The position numbers and the translations under genes were made by a program. The notes under the pieces were generated by a model, which saw nothing but the letters and a program-made list of their open reading frames with translations, had not been told where the DNA came from and ran no database searches. Positions 43,221-51,903 of a stretch of DNA of 64,000 bases are shown piece by piece; the first letter of the stretch is position 1; every line of letters starts with the position of its first letter. The DNA is taken from contig JAUIBW010000008.1 of the NCBI GenBank assembly GCA_030427585.1, forward strand, positions 110,288 through 174,287, written 5' to 3'. This DNA comes from Bacteroidia bacterium (GTDB lineage: Bacteria > Bacteroidota > Bacteroidia > Flavobacteriales > Flavobacteriaceae).

Positions 43221-45653
43221 ATGAAGAATACGAAAAGATCGGTTACTTTTAAAATTATTGCAGGTTATCTACTTGCGGGTTTACTTGCTGTAACTGCATT
43301 TTGGGTTATCTACCAGCAATTAGGTAATTATACTCAAATTACCGAAATCAAAAATCAAAATAACGAGAAACTCTTTCTTGTTGGTGAAACGATAACAGGA
43401 TTATATGAAGCTGAAAGTTTAACAAGAAATATTATTCAAACTTCTGATGTTAAAAAGTTTATTACTTATAAAGCTAAAATAGATACAATATTAAAAACAA
43501 TTAATCAGGTTTCTGAAATATCTGATGACACACTACAAACCCGAAAAATCGATAGTATCAAACATCTTATTGATAGTAAAAATAAAAACCTCGAAGAACT
43601 CATTAAAGTTTATGAGGAGCGAAAACAAAAAGGGCTATACGAGACTGCTATTGATGAACTGGAAAAAGTAAATAAAAGTTTTGGCGGATATACTAAATAC
43701 GATATCCGATTTAAGAAATATGATCCTCGTACAAGAAGAGCCCTGATTAATATTTTAGAATTAACCAAACAGGACAATGCAAAACGACTTACCAATCAGA
43801 CTGTTGATTCATTAGCAACTTCTGTAAAACAAGTACTTGCTGAGCTTGAACAAAAGGACAAAAAATATAGGCGTGAAATAACACTAAAAGAGAACAACCT
43901 TCTCAAAAAAGATCAAATCATCACCAAACAGTTAAGAGATTTACTTGCTTCTATTGAACGAAATGAAAGAAATCAATATTTTGCACGTTTAGAAGCTTCA
44001 AATCAAGTTTTAAACAACACTGCTGATATTATTTTAGTAATTGCAGCTATTAGTCTTCTAATAGCAATCATATTTCTGTTTTTGATCACTAAAGATGTTT
44101 CTAAAAGTCAAAAATATCGTAATGAACTCGAAGCCGAAAAAACATATACCGAATCTCTTTTAAAAACAAGGGAGTCTTTAATTAATACGGTTACCCATGA
44201 CCTTCGTTCTCCTCTAAATACGGTTATCGGATATTCGGATTTATTAGAAAGAACAGAGCTAAACAATAAACAAAAACATTATCTGAACCACTTAAAAAAA
44301 TCATCAGATTATATTCTTCACCTAGTAAATGATCTTCTTGATTTATCAAAACTTGAGGCTGGTCGAATGGTAATTGAAGAGCTTCCGTTCTCTCCAAAAA
44401 AACTAATAGAAAATACAATTTCAAGTGTTATTCCTATTAATGACAAGAAAAATCTTGATATCAGAATTATAACAGATCCTCAACTAAAAAATCAGTATTT
44501 AGGAGATCCTTTTAGAATAAAACAGGTATTGACAAATTTAGTTAATAATGCTTATAAATTTACTAATGAAGGTTCTATAACAATTGATAGCAAGGTTATC
44601 GAAAACGGTTTATCAGAGAAACAATTGGTCATATCTGTAAAAGATACGGGCATCGGAATCACAAAGGAGCAACAGCATTATATTTTTGAAGAGTTTTCTC
44701 AAGGAGATGATAATACCGAGAAAAAATATGGTGGTTTTGGTTTGGGTCTTGCCATTACCAAAAAAATAATTAAACTCTTAAAAGGTAAAATAGAATTAGA
44801 GAGTGAACTTAATGTAGGCAGCAAATTTACATTTTATATTCCTTTTAAACAGTCTGGCACATTAATCCCCGAGGAAGAGTCAGAAGTTACAGAAATACAG
44901 AATTTTACAAATAAGAAGGTTTTAATTGTTGATGATGATCCAAGTCAATTAGCTTTAACTAGCGAAGTAGCTACATTGGTTGGTCTTACTTATGATATTT
45001 GTAAAAACGGTATCGAAGCAATCTCATTATTACAGACCAATACATACGATCTTGTACTTACCGATATTCAAATGCCAAAAATGGGTGGCTTTGAACTTTT
45101 AAAGTCTATAAAAAGTAATGTAAATCAATCTAATATACCAGTTGTTGCATTATCTGGTAGAACAGATACTTCTTTAACAGAGTATCAAGAGGCTGGATTT
45201 ACTGCCAGTTTAAGAAAACCATATGCCCCAAAGGAATTAATTGACCTTATTGCCAAGATACTTAGTGTTGATTTAACCAATTATAATGGGACAACTCATA
45301 GTGACCTTAACCCTTCTGATGAGCAATATTCTCTTAATGATTTAATGCTTTTTGCACAAGGTGATTCTGATTCTTTATATGCAATTTTGGATACATTTTA
45401 TGAAAGTACTATTGGCAATGTTAAAGAGCTAAAAACGACAATCAGAAAAAAAGATATCCCTCATATTAAAAAGATTGCTCACAAAATGCTCCCTATGTTT
45501 AAACAGATCAAGGCAAAAGAAGTAGTGCCCATTCTAGAAAAATTAGAAAATCCTGATCAATATCATCTCAACAAAAAAGCTATACTAAACCTAACTAATG
45601 AAGGTGTCGAAAAAATTGAAGATTTAATCGATAAACTAAAAGTAGAAAATTAA
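43221..45653 (+). CDS. Hybrid sensor histidine kinase with receiver and Hpt domains
   Basis: An 810-residue membrane kinase. Helix 1 (about 11-30), a long helical extracytoplasmic domain (about 31-267), helix 2 (about 268-290), HisKA with His326 (VTHDLRSPLNTVIGYSD), ATPase (NAYKFTNE, DTGIGI, GGFGLGLAI; about 425-545), receiver with Asp615 (LVLTDIQMPKMGG; about 565-680), and a C-terminal Hpt with His754 (KKIAHKMLPMF). This gives an internal phosphorelay His-Asp-His. The convergent sigma54 response regulator, whose gene overlaps this one by 4 bases, is the natural output. Confidence 0.93.
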   Translation: MKNTKRSVTFKIIAGYLLAGLLAVTAFWVIYQQLGNYTQITEIKNQNNEKLFLVGETITGLYEAESLTRNIIQTSDVKKFITYKAKIDTILKTINQVSEISDDTLQTRKIDSIKHLIDSKNKNLEELIKVYEERKQKGLYETAIDELEKVNKSFGGYTKYDIRFKKYDPRTRRALINILELTKQDNAKRLTNQTVDSLATSVKQVLAELEQKDKKYRREITLKENNLLKKDQIITKQLRDLLASIERNERNQYFARLEASNQVLNNTADIILVIAAISLLIAIIFLFLITKDVSKSQKYRNELEAEKTYTESLLKTRESLINTVTHDLRSPLNTVIGYSDLLERTELNNKQKHYLNHLKKSSDYILHLVNDLLDLSKLEAGRMVIEELPFSPKKLIENTISSVIPINDKKNLDIRIITDPQLKNQYLGDPFRIKQVLTNLVNNAYKFTNEGSITIDSKVIENGLSEKQLVISVKDTGIGITKEQQHYIFEEFSQGDDNTEKKYGGFGLGLAITKKIIKLLKGKIELESELNVGSKFTFYIPFKQSGTLIPEEESEVTEIQNFTNKKVLIVDDDPSQLALTSEVATLVGLTYDICKNGIEAISLLQTNTYDLVLTDIQMPKMGGFELLKSIKSNVNQSNIPVVALSGRTDTSLTEYQEAGFTASLRKPYAPKELIDLIAKILSVDLTNYNGTTHSDLNPSDEQYSLNDLMLFAQGDSDSLYAILDTFYESTIGNVKELKTTIRKKDIPHIKKIAHKMLPMFKQIKAKEVVPILEKLENPDQYHLNKKAILNLTNEGVEKIEDLIDKLKVEN

Positions 45654-47011
45654 AGACTAATATCGTACTGTTTTAATTTATTGTACAGTGTTTTTCGGTC
45701 TATCAAAAGCATTCTGGCAGCTTTAGCTTTATTTCCATTTGCTTTTTCTAAGGCATCAAGAATCAATTCCTGTTCATTTTGGTTTTTAAACAATCCATAA
45801 GTTTGTTTTGCATTATGAGGAGCGTATGCAATATCATTTGGTAATACATCTAATGTAATCATATCACTTTGAGAAAGAAGAACAGATCGTTTTACCATAT
45901 TTCTTAACTCTCTTAAGTTGCCAGGCCAATTGTATTTTTTAAATGCTTCTAATACTTCATCAGTGAATCCAACTACGTGTTTTTCTAATTCGACATTTGA
46001 TTCTTCAAGAAAATGGTTCGCAAAAAGCATCAGATCTTCAATTCTATCTCGTAATGGCGGCACCTTGATAGAAAATTCATTTAACCTATGATATAAATCT
46101 TCTCTAAAATCTCCTTCTTTTACAGCATGACTAAGATCTTCATTAGTGGCAACGATTACTCTAATATCTACTTCTATTTCTTTATTACTACCTACAGGTT
46201 TGATTTTTCGTTCCTGAAGCGCCCTTAACAATTGAACTTGTAATTCATAACTTAGATTTCCTATTTCATCCAAAAACAACGTTCCTTTATTTGCAGCCTC
46301 AAAATGACCTACTTTATCATTTACAGCACCGGTAAAGGACCCTTTTATATGTCCAAAAAACTCACTAGAAGCTATTTCTTTAGGAATAGCACCACAATCT
46401 ACTGCAACAAAAGGTTTGTCTGCTCGCTTACTTGCTTTATGAATACTGCTGGCAACATATTCTTTACCTGTACCACTATCTCCTATTACCAAAACAGACA
46501 TACGTGTAGGAGCTACCAGAGCGACATATTCATTTAGTTTTTTTGAAGCATCACTAACTCCTCTAACAAAAGAATCATTATCTCTTTTTGGTAGTTTAGA
46601 CTGTGTTATACCGGTTTCTTTTTCTTTAACTGTTTCGTCTAATATTGCTCCTTGTTTGTACAGTGCTTTTTCTATAGTATGTAATATGGTATCTGGATTA
46701 AATGGTTTTGAAACATAATCAAAGGCCCCTTGTTTAATGGCACTAACAGCCATATTGATCTCGGCATACCCCGTCATAATAATTACTTGAGTATTCGAAT
46801 TATGGTTTAAAATTTCGGCTAATAAGGTAATACCATCACTATCGGGTAATCTGACATCGGAAAGTACAACATCAAAAGTTTCTTTCTTAATTTTTTGAAT
46901 AGCTTCATTACCAGAAAATGCTGTAAAGACCTCATATTCTTTTTTTTGCAAAAAGGTCTTAAGCATTGTACAAAAAGCCACATCATCTTCAACGATAAGT
47001 ATCTTAGACAT
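45650..47011 (-). CDS. Sigma54-dependent response regulator (NtrC family)
   Basis: A 453-residue regulator: receiver with Asp52 (LSDVRLPDSDG), AAA+ domain with Walker A GDSGTGKE (177-184) and the sigma54-contacting loop GSFTGA (224-229, usually GAFTGA), and a C-terminal Fis-type helix-turn-helix (NKAKAARMLLIDRKTLYNKLK). It is tail-to-tail with the hybrid kinase and probably receives phosphate from its Hpt. A weak sigma54-type promoter precedes the next gene on the same strand (47182). Confidence 0.93.
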   Translation of the reverse strand: MSKILIVEDDVAFCTMLKTFLQKKEYEVFTAFSGNEAIQKIKKETFDVVLSDVRLPDSDGITLLAEILNHNSNTQVIIMTGYAEINMAVSAIKQGAFDYVSKPFNPDTILHTIEKALYKQGAILDETVKEKETGITQSKLPKRDNDSFVRGVSDASKKLNEYVALVAPTRMSVLVIGDSGTGKEYVASSIHKASKRADKPFVAVDCGAIPKEIASSEFFGHIKGSFTGAVNDKVGHFEAANKGTLFLDEIGNLSYELQVQLLRALQERKIKPVGSNKEIEVDIRVIVATNEDLSHAVKEGDFREDLYHRLNEFSIKVPPLRDRIEDLMLFANHFLEESNVELEKHVVGFTDEVLEAFKKYNWPGNLRELRNMVKRSVLLSQSDMITLDVLPNDIAYAPHNAKQTYGLFKNQNEQELILDALEKANGNKAKAARMLLIDRKTLYNKLKQYDISL

Positions 47012-47085
47012 ATTTAAAAATTTATTCCCTAAAAAAGCTATTGTATAAAATTACGATTTAAAATACTTAGTTCTAATAAAAACAT

Positions 47086-47120
47086 AAAAAAAGAGACCCT
47101 TGGGATTGAGTCTCTTTTTT
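47086..47120 (-). terminator. Terminator after the small secreted protein gene
   Basis: Stem AAAAAAGAGAC / GTCTCTTTTTT with T tracts, 62 bases beyond the stop codon of the gene at 47182-47517. It stops read-through into the response regulator gene. Confidence 0.85.
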
Positions 47121-47181
47121 AGCACTAAACAACTTTATATCGTCCTTGGTTGCAAAACGATATTCTTTTCTACCCCTAGAT

Positions 47182-47517
47182 TTAAGATTTATTGTCGTTT
47201 GGCTTTATCCATTCACCATTAGCGCTAGCAAATACAACTTTTGTGTTATCGTCTTCATCTTGTAAGATAATTTTATATGTATTATCCTTAGACATATATG
47301 CTTTTACAATCCTTAACTCTGCAAAATCTTTGGCAGCTGCTTCTTGAATTGATAATGGCAATTCTACAATATTGATTTCAGTATATTCCTGTTGCTCATA
47401 CTCATAATCTCTAAACTCAAGATCATCATTAAGAACAGCTAATTCGTCCTGAGCAACAACACCCTGTGCCGAAAAGATACTTACTACAATTGCTACTATC
47501 ATTGGTAACTTTTTCAT
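47182..47517 (-). CDS. Small secreted protein, PepSY-like
   Basis: A 111-residue protein with a signal peptide (about 1-22, SAQGVVAQ). The mature part has an acidic first half (DLEFRDYEYEQQEYTEI) and then ELPLSIQEAAAKDFAELRIVKAYMSKDNTYKIILQ, a pattern like half of a PepSY/beta-lactamase-inhibitor-like domain. The function is unknown. A candidate sigma54 promoter at 47553 and the neighbouring sigma54 regulator suggest control by the adjacent two-component pair. Confidence 0.65.
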   Translation of the reverse strand: MKKLPMIVAIVVSIFSAQGVVAQDELAVLNDDLEFRDYEYEQQEYTEINIVELPLSIQEAAAKDFAELRIVKAYMSKDNTYKIILQDEDDNTKVVFASANGEWIKPNDNKS

Positions 47518-47552
47518 TTTGGGTTACTGAATTATTTCTACAGTTAATAAAT

Positions 47553-47568
47553 AGTAATAATTGTTCCA
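47553..47568 (-). promoter_or_regulatory. Weak candidate sigma54 (-24/-12) promoter
   Basis: Minus-strand TGGAACAATTATTACT. Against TGGCACGnnnnTTGCW, the mismatches are at positions 4, 7 and 14, so the -12 GC is AC. The spacing gives a transcript start about 25 bases before the ATG of the small secreted gene. The match alone is weak; the neighbouring sigma54 activator raises its interest. Confidence 0.3.
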
Positions 47569-47713
47569 AAGATGAAACTTTAAACAAAAACAATTCAAGT
47601 TACTGATTTTAAGATATTTACTATTTATACATGTATAAGTGTTTCGGTGTAGAAAATGTAGAATCCACATAAAAGTGTAGAAATATTACTCACTTTTAAA
47701 AAAACAGATTAAC

Positions 47714-48115
47714 TTATAAAGAAGGTTTTTTACGGTTAGCTTTCTTTAATGAATGCTTTTTTTTACTATCCAAACGTTTTTTGATAGCCGCCCTAGAAGG
47801 TTTAGTTTGTTTTCTTTTTTTAGAAATATAGAGATTAGCCTTAAGAATCTTCAAAAGCCTTTTAATTACCAGTTCTTTATTTCTATGTTGATTTCTGCTA
47901 TCACTGCATTGTAATAATAAAACGCCAGATTTGGTTAATCGTGAAGACAACTTTTGGCTCAATCGTAGTTTTTCGTCATCTGTAAACCCTTCTGATATCC
48001 TGATATCTAAAGCTAATTCTACTTTTGAAGATACCTTATTTACATGTTGACCTCCTGCTCCAGAGCTTCGAATAGCTTTAAATTTTAGTTCATTTATAAC
48101 TACAGAAGTATTCAT
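47714..48115 (-). CDS. arfB: Peptidyl-tRNA hydrolase/ribosome-rescue factor ArfB
   Basis: A 133-residue release-factor-like protein with the GGQ motif at 21-23 (SGAGGQHVNKVSSKVEL) and a highly basic C-terminal tail (about 95-133) of the kind that enters the empty mRNA channel. It releases peptides from ribosomes stalled on non-stop mRNA. Its ATG overlaps the DUF4301 stop as ATGA, so it is the coupled last gene of the operon. Confidence 0.93.
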   Translation of the reverse strand: MNTSVVINELKFKAIRSSGAGGQHVNKVSSKVELALDIRISEGFTDDEKLRLSQKLSSRLTKSGVLLLQCSDSRNQHRNKELVIKRLLKILKANLYISKKRKQTKPSRAAIKKRLDSKKKHSLKKANRKKPSL

Positions 48116-49677
48116 GAAAAAAGAGTTACCTGATGCGCAGACTTCAGTAAATCATTTACTGTTTTCACAGGGTTAAATGTAGTTAATGGTACTTCTACAA
48201 ATACACTAATCCAATTTGCCATTGCACCGTTCCATAACCCGGGGAGCTCCAGTGCTTTCAAAATCTTACCATTCATCGTTTTTTGAGTAATGAACCCCGA
48301 ATCAGGATCTACAAAATCAAGTAGATCAAATTTCTTACCATTATAATCTCGTACACCACACACCAAATCAACTGGATTAAAATGAGTGGCACTACCAAGA
48401 ATCTCTTTTTGTCTTCGATCTTTTTTATCAATTTGTGGAGCCTCGATAATCTGTAATATCAATCTTCCATTTTCGCGCTTTATCCAAAATGGTCCTCCTC
48501 CTGGTTCCCCTTCATTAATTACCATCCCGCAAACACGAATAGGCCGGTTTAAAGATTCTCGCAAAAACTGAAGTTTGTATTTGTCTGAGAATTTATCAAA
48601 ATCCAACGGTAATCTTACATTAAGTTGTTGTACCAAAAATTTCTTGATATCTTTTAACTCGGCTTCAGACGGCTTTTTTTGGTCAATAGCATTTAAAATT
48701 CTAAAAACTTCATCCTGAATTTCAATGAGCTTACCTGCCAACACCTTTTTATATCCCGAAACTTCATCCTGATATTTACGTACCACTACATTATCTATAT
48801 TTTTGATATAAATAATATCGGCATCAAGATCATTTAAATTTTCGATCAACGCTCCATGTCCTCCCGGCCTGAATAATAAACATCCATCTTCTTTTCTAAA
48901 CGGCTCATTATCTTCTGTTACTGCAATAGTATCTGTTTCTGATTTTTGAAATGAATACGTAATACTAAAATTAGTATTGGTTTTCTCTTCAACTTTTTTC
49001 TTAATTCTTTCAAACTCACCTTTAAAAGCTTCAAGATGGTCTTTAGAAATCGTAAAATGTAGTTTAGAATCACCTTTATTATTAGTATTATAACCAGCTG
49101 CCTCATATAAATGTTCTTCAAAAGAGGTTGCTATGCTATCATCATATTTATGAAAAGGAAATAATCCCTTGGGAAAGGTTCCATAATTTAATCCTTTCTC
49201 TTTTAGCATCATTTCGACAAAAATATATAATTGTTTCCCTTCGGATAAAGATCTAAATTTAGGGTAGACACTTTTTACCTTTTCCATAACTATATCATAG
49301 AATGGAAATTTTTCCAAACCTATTAAAAAAAGGCGTATTGCATTTGCTTTTTCATGATTCGTATAAGAATTAAGACTTTCTTTCTTAAAATCATAATTAT
49401 CAAGAAACCGAAATAAATCTTTAAACATTCGTGTAGCTGCACCTGATGCAGGGACAAACTTTATCGTTTCGAGATGCTGCGCTCTAGAACCGTATAATTT
49501 AGTAAGTTCTGACTGGTAATGTTCAGAAAACTTAAGGATTCCATTATCCAGTGTTGCTGCACTTCTTAATGCTACAAAAGGAATTTCATTTTTAAAAGTT
49601 TCTATTTGTGTAAGTACTTTATCAATCGTTAATCCTTTTGATTTGATTAACTTGATATCTTTATCTGTTATATTCAC
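48112..49677 (-). CDS. DUF4301 protein, possible nucleotidyltransferase-like fold
   Basis: A 521-residue cytosolic protein of DUF4301. FVPASGAATRMFKDLFRF (about 74-91) and LLFRPGGHGALIENLNDLDADIIYIKNIDNVV (about 268-300) resemble, respectively, the nucleotide-binding start and the PPGHGD...NxDN metal region of eukaryotic-type UDP-sugar pyrophosphorylases. This would make it a GT-A-like nucleotidyltransferase; no direct evidence of activity is available. It overlaps the NadR-like kinase gene by 17 bases and arfB by 4, so it is a coupled part of the cassette. Confidence 0.75.
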   Translation of the reverse strand: MNITDKDIKLIKSKGLTIDKVLTQIETFKNEIPFVALRSAATLDNGILKFSEHYQSELTKLYGSRAQHLETIKFVPASGAATRMFKDLFRFLDNYDFKKESLNSYTNHEKANAIRLFLIGLEKFPFYDIVMEKVKSVYPKFRSLSEGKQLYIFVEMMLKEKGLNYGTFPKGLFPFHKYDDSIATSFEEHLYEAAGYNTNNKGDSKLHFTISKDHLEAFKGEFERIKKKVEEKTNTNFSITYSFQKSETDTIAVTEDNEPFRKEDGCLLFRPGGHGALIENLNDLDADIIYIKNIDNVVVRKYQDEVSGYKKVLAGKLIEIQDEVFRILNAIDQKKPSEAELKDIKKFLVQQLNVRLPLDFDKFSDKYKLQFLRESLNRPIRVCGMVINEGEPGGGPFWIKRENGRLILQIIEAPQIDKKDRRQKEILGSATHFNPVDLVCGVRDYNGKKFDLLDFVDPDSGFITQKTMNGKILKALELPGLWNGAMANWISVFVEVPLTTFNPVKTVNDLLKSAHQVTLFS

Positions 49678-50242
49678 TTTTATCTTCTATTAATTGGCTA
49701 ATGTGTGTCAATGCTTTTTTAAAACGAGATATTTTATCTCCTTTTATGACGATGTATGGAAGATTATGTTTATCAAGACATTCTTTAAATCTTAAAAACA
49801 TTTCTTCTCGTTCGTGGGGTTTGTCCCTTAGATCATCGGCAATCCAAGGAATGTCAATATAAGTCAAAAGATACAAATCATAAACATTTTCTAATGAAAT
49901 TTTATTTAAGATTTCGGGAACAGCTCCATTATAGTATGCTTCTGAATATACTTTTAGCTCTAAAAGGTTTGTATCACAAAACAGCAGAGTATTAACTTTT
50001 TGACCGATTTCATTTTCTAATTTCATTTGACCTTCGGCAATTTGAAGCATATCATCATATACACATACTTCTTTGGTTTTATCCCACTTTCTTTGCAAAT
50101 ATTCTCGCATATATTCGGGAACGTACTCCGTATCATAATATGCTGCCAATTGTCTGGACAATGTAGTTTTGCCTGTACATTCTGGACCAAACAATACTAC
50201 TTTTATACAATTGCAGGGTTGTTGTCTAAGCTTTTCTTCCAT
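49661..50242 (-). CDS. P-loop kinase/ATPase, NadR-like
   Basis: A 193-residue protein with Walker A GPECTGKTTL (19-28), a following YVPEYMREYL, FCDTNLLELKVYSE and DIPWIADDLRDKPHEREEM, the pattern of the ribosylnicotinamide-kinase domain of NadR and related small kinases. The NMN adenylyltransferase domain of NadR is absent. The gene overlaps the PnuC gene by 40 bases and DUF4301 by 17. It would phosphorylate the substrate that PnuC brings in: nicotinamide riboside by analogy, or thiamine given the neighbouring thiamine-binding-like protein. Confidence 0.83.
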   Translation of the reverse strand: MEEKLRQQPCNCIKVVLFGPECTGKTTLSRQLAAYYDTEYVPEYMREYLQRKWDKTKEVCVYDDMLQIAEGQMKLENEIGQKVNTLLFCDTNLLELKVYSEAYYNGAVPEILNKISLENVYDLYLLTYIDIPWIADDLRDKPHEREEMFLRFKECLDKHNLPYIVIKGDKISRFKKALTHISQLIEDKSEYNR

Positions 50243-50835
50243 GTGATATATCCAAAAATTGCAATAATCGTAAACACCATATATTGTAAGCTGGTAAATG
50301 TAAATCCTTTATAAAAATATAACGGTACCGAAATAATATCTCCAATAATCCAAAATATCCAATTTTCGATTTTTCTTCGTGCCATAAGCCACATCCCTAC
50401 AAAAAATATTGCGGTTGTTAAGGTATCTACATGCGCTGTCCAGTCATTTAACTTATCAAAAACAACATAAACTCCATACACAAAAAGCAAGGTCATGACA
50501 AAAATTATTGCTGATAGATTCTTTTCTTCAGTAGTTGTTCTTCTAATAGGAGTAACATGTGTCTCATCTATTTTTCGGGTCCAGATGTACCACCCATAAA
50601 TACTCATCATGAAATAATATACATTGATCATCATATCTCCTAGCAATGACCATTGTAATAATAAATACACATAAATCGCAGTACTTATAATACCTGTCGG
50701 ATATACCCAAATCTTGTTAAACCAAGCAAAAATTACACTTAGAAGACCAAAAAGTACTGCTATAATCTCGAGAATTATATGTAAATCGGAGTATTCTGAA
50801 TACTGCCCAAATAAAAATTCAAAAATGGGGTTCAT
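50203..50835 (-). CDS. PnuC family vitamin transporter
   Basis: A 210-residue membrane protein with about seven helices of the PnuC family. Motifs include IISTAIYVYLLLQWSLLGDMMINVYYFMMSIYGWYIW (W-rich substrate path) and WFWIIGDIISVPLYFYK-like ENWIFWIIGDIISVP. PnuC members take up nicotinamide riboside (PnuC), thiamine (PnuT) or riboflavin (PnuX) by facilitated diffusion and rely on a kinase for trapping. The neighbours here (thiamine-binding-like protein upstream, NadR-like kinase downstream) do not decide between the first two. Confidence 0.88.
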   Translation of the reverse strand: MNPIFEFLFGQYSEYSDLHIILEIIAVLFGLLSVIFAWFNKIWVYPTGIISTAIYVYLLLQWSLLGDMMINVYYFMMSIYGWYIWTRKIDETHVTPIRRTTTEEKNLSAIIFVMTLLFVYGVYVVFDKLNDWTAHVDTLTTAIFFVGMWLMARRKIENWIFWIIGDIISVPLYFYKGFTFTSLQYMVFTIIAIFGYITWKKSLDNNPAIV

Positions 50836-51079
50836 AATCGCTTCTATTACTTTTTACCATTTTCATATATACCAAGACGTGATCCATATCTCCAAATGCA
50901 TTTTTTATTTCTAAAGTCAAAAAAGGCATTATTTTATCATACTCTCCATAGATCTGAGTGCTTAAAGGGTTTTCTATAACTGTAAACTCAGATGCCCGCA
51001 ATCGTTTTATAAAACGAATAATATGTTCTTCAAAATCAGTTTGAAGTGGGGTAAGCGTTAATTCTATTGATATTTGCAT
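50819..51079 (-). CDS. Thiamine-binding-like protein (MTH1187/YkoF type)
   Basis: An 86-residue ferredoxin-like protein starting MQISIELTLTPLQTDFEEHI. The MTH1187/YkoF family signature (PL-x5-7-I, FIKRLRASEFTVIENPLSTQIYGEYDKI) is visible. Members bind thiamine or related pyrimidines in Bacillus YkoF. It overlaps the PnuC start by 17 bases, so the transporter is coupled. The open frame extends 16 codons upstream to 51127; the ATG at 51079 is the family start. Confidence 0.8.
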   Translation of the reverse strand: MQISIELTLTPLQTDFEEHIIRFIKRLRASEFTVIENPLSTQIYGEYDKIMPFLTLEIKNAFGDMDHVLVYMKMVKSNRSDYEPHF

Positions 51080-51133
51080 GTTATCTTTTTTATGATATTT
51101 CCCATAAATATTCATGTATTGGTGCAATCAGAT

Positions 51134-51772
51134 TTATATTTCAGAAGCTGGTAAAGCATATACACATGTAAATCCTTCAAATTCTACAAATGTCATATCA
51201 TAATGTGTTATTTTGTCTTTATAATTAACAGCTCCATAAACAAATGGATATTCTAATGTAAAAGGAGAAATATAAATATGTTGCTCAAAACTTAAGCCTG
51301 CGGTTGCATATAACTTATACAAGGATTCTTTGGCGCCCCAAATTATAGTTAATGCACGAGTCATATCCAGATTTTGTTTTAGAGCTTCACTCTCATAATC
51401 ATTCACAAATTTATGTGCAATTCTATGAATCTTTTCTCTTTGTTTTTCGATATCAATCCCAACGAGTTTATCACTAATTATGATTCCTGCATACTCATAA
51501 GAATGAGTTATCGAGATTTGTTTTCCATCTTTAAGATGTGGTTTTCCAAATTCATCATAATACAGATCATGATCGGTATAACCAAATGCAGCCAACAGGT
51601 GTCTAACGCTCATAAAGCCTCTGCGATGCATATCAGATTTCATATTATCTACTCTATTCTGGCAATGTTGTGTTAATTCTATTCCTTGGCAGAGAGCATC
51701 ATAAGATTCTTCAATCTTCCAAATCAACACATTAGTACTTTCATCTACTGTTATAGTTTTGTAAAGAGGCAT
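51134..51772 (-). CDS. 4'-phosphopantetheinyl transferase (Sfp type)
   Basis: A 212-residue enzyme that transfers phosphopantetheine from CoA to carrier proteins. The magnesium motif GIDIEKQREKI (about 110-120) and WGAKESLYKLYATAGLSFEQH (about 151-171) are the two signatures. It is two-lobed, of the Sfp class, used for fatty-acid or secondary-metabolite carrier proteins; no carrier or synthetase gene is near. It lies 54 bases upstream of the thiamine-binding-like gene, so it may head the same operon. Confidence 0.9.
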   Translation of the reverse strand: MPLYKTITVDESTNVLIWKIEESYDALCQGIELTQHCQNRVDNMKSDMHRRGFMSVRHLLAAFGYTDHDLYYDEFGKPHLKDGKQISITHSYEYAGIIISDKLVGIDIEKQREKIHRIAHKFVNDYESEALKQNLDMTRALTIIWGAKESLYKLYATAGLSFEQHIYISPFTLEYPFVYGAVNYKDKITHYDMTFVEFEGFTCVYALPASEI

Positions 51773-51794
51773 TTAAATTCTTAAAGTTATTATG

Positions 51795-51802
51795 TACCTT
51801 TG
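51795..51802 (+). promoter_or_regulatory. -7 promoter element for ahcY
   Basis: TACCTTTG matches TAnnTTTG. It is 102 bases before the ahcY ATG and 5 bases before the leader hairpin, giving a transcript start near 51809. Confidence 0.65.
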
Positions 51803-51806
51803 CAAA

Positions 51807-51836
51807 CCGAAAAAGGAATAGTATTCCATTTTTCGG
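51807..51836 (+). promoter_or_regulatory. Stem-loop at the 5' end of the ahcY transcript
   Basis: CCGAAAAA-GGAAT pairs with ATTCC-A-TTTTTCGG around a small loop, with one bulge. It does not match SAM or SAH riboswitch cores I know. It may be a 5'-stabilising hairpin. Confidence 0.5.
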
Positions 51837-51903
51837 GAAACGAATTTAGAACAATTTAGTGCGAAATACCAGAAAGCACATCATAAACATAAAATTAACC
51901 ACT

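Noticed and set aside
51803..51903. Possible SAM or SAH riboswitch before ahcY
   Set aside because: The leader has one long AT-rich hairpin but none of the conserved cores I know for SAM-I, SAM-II or SAH classes.
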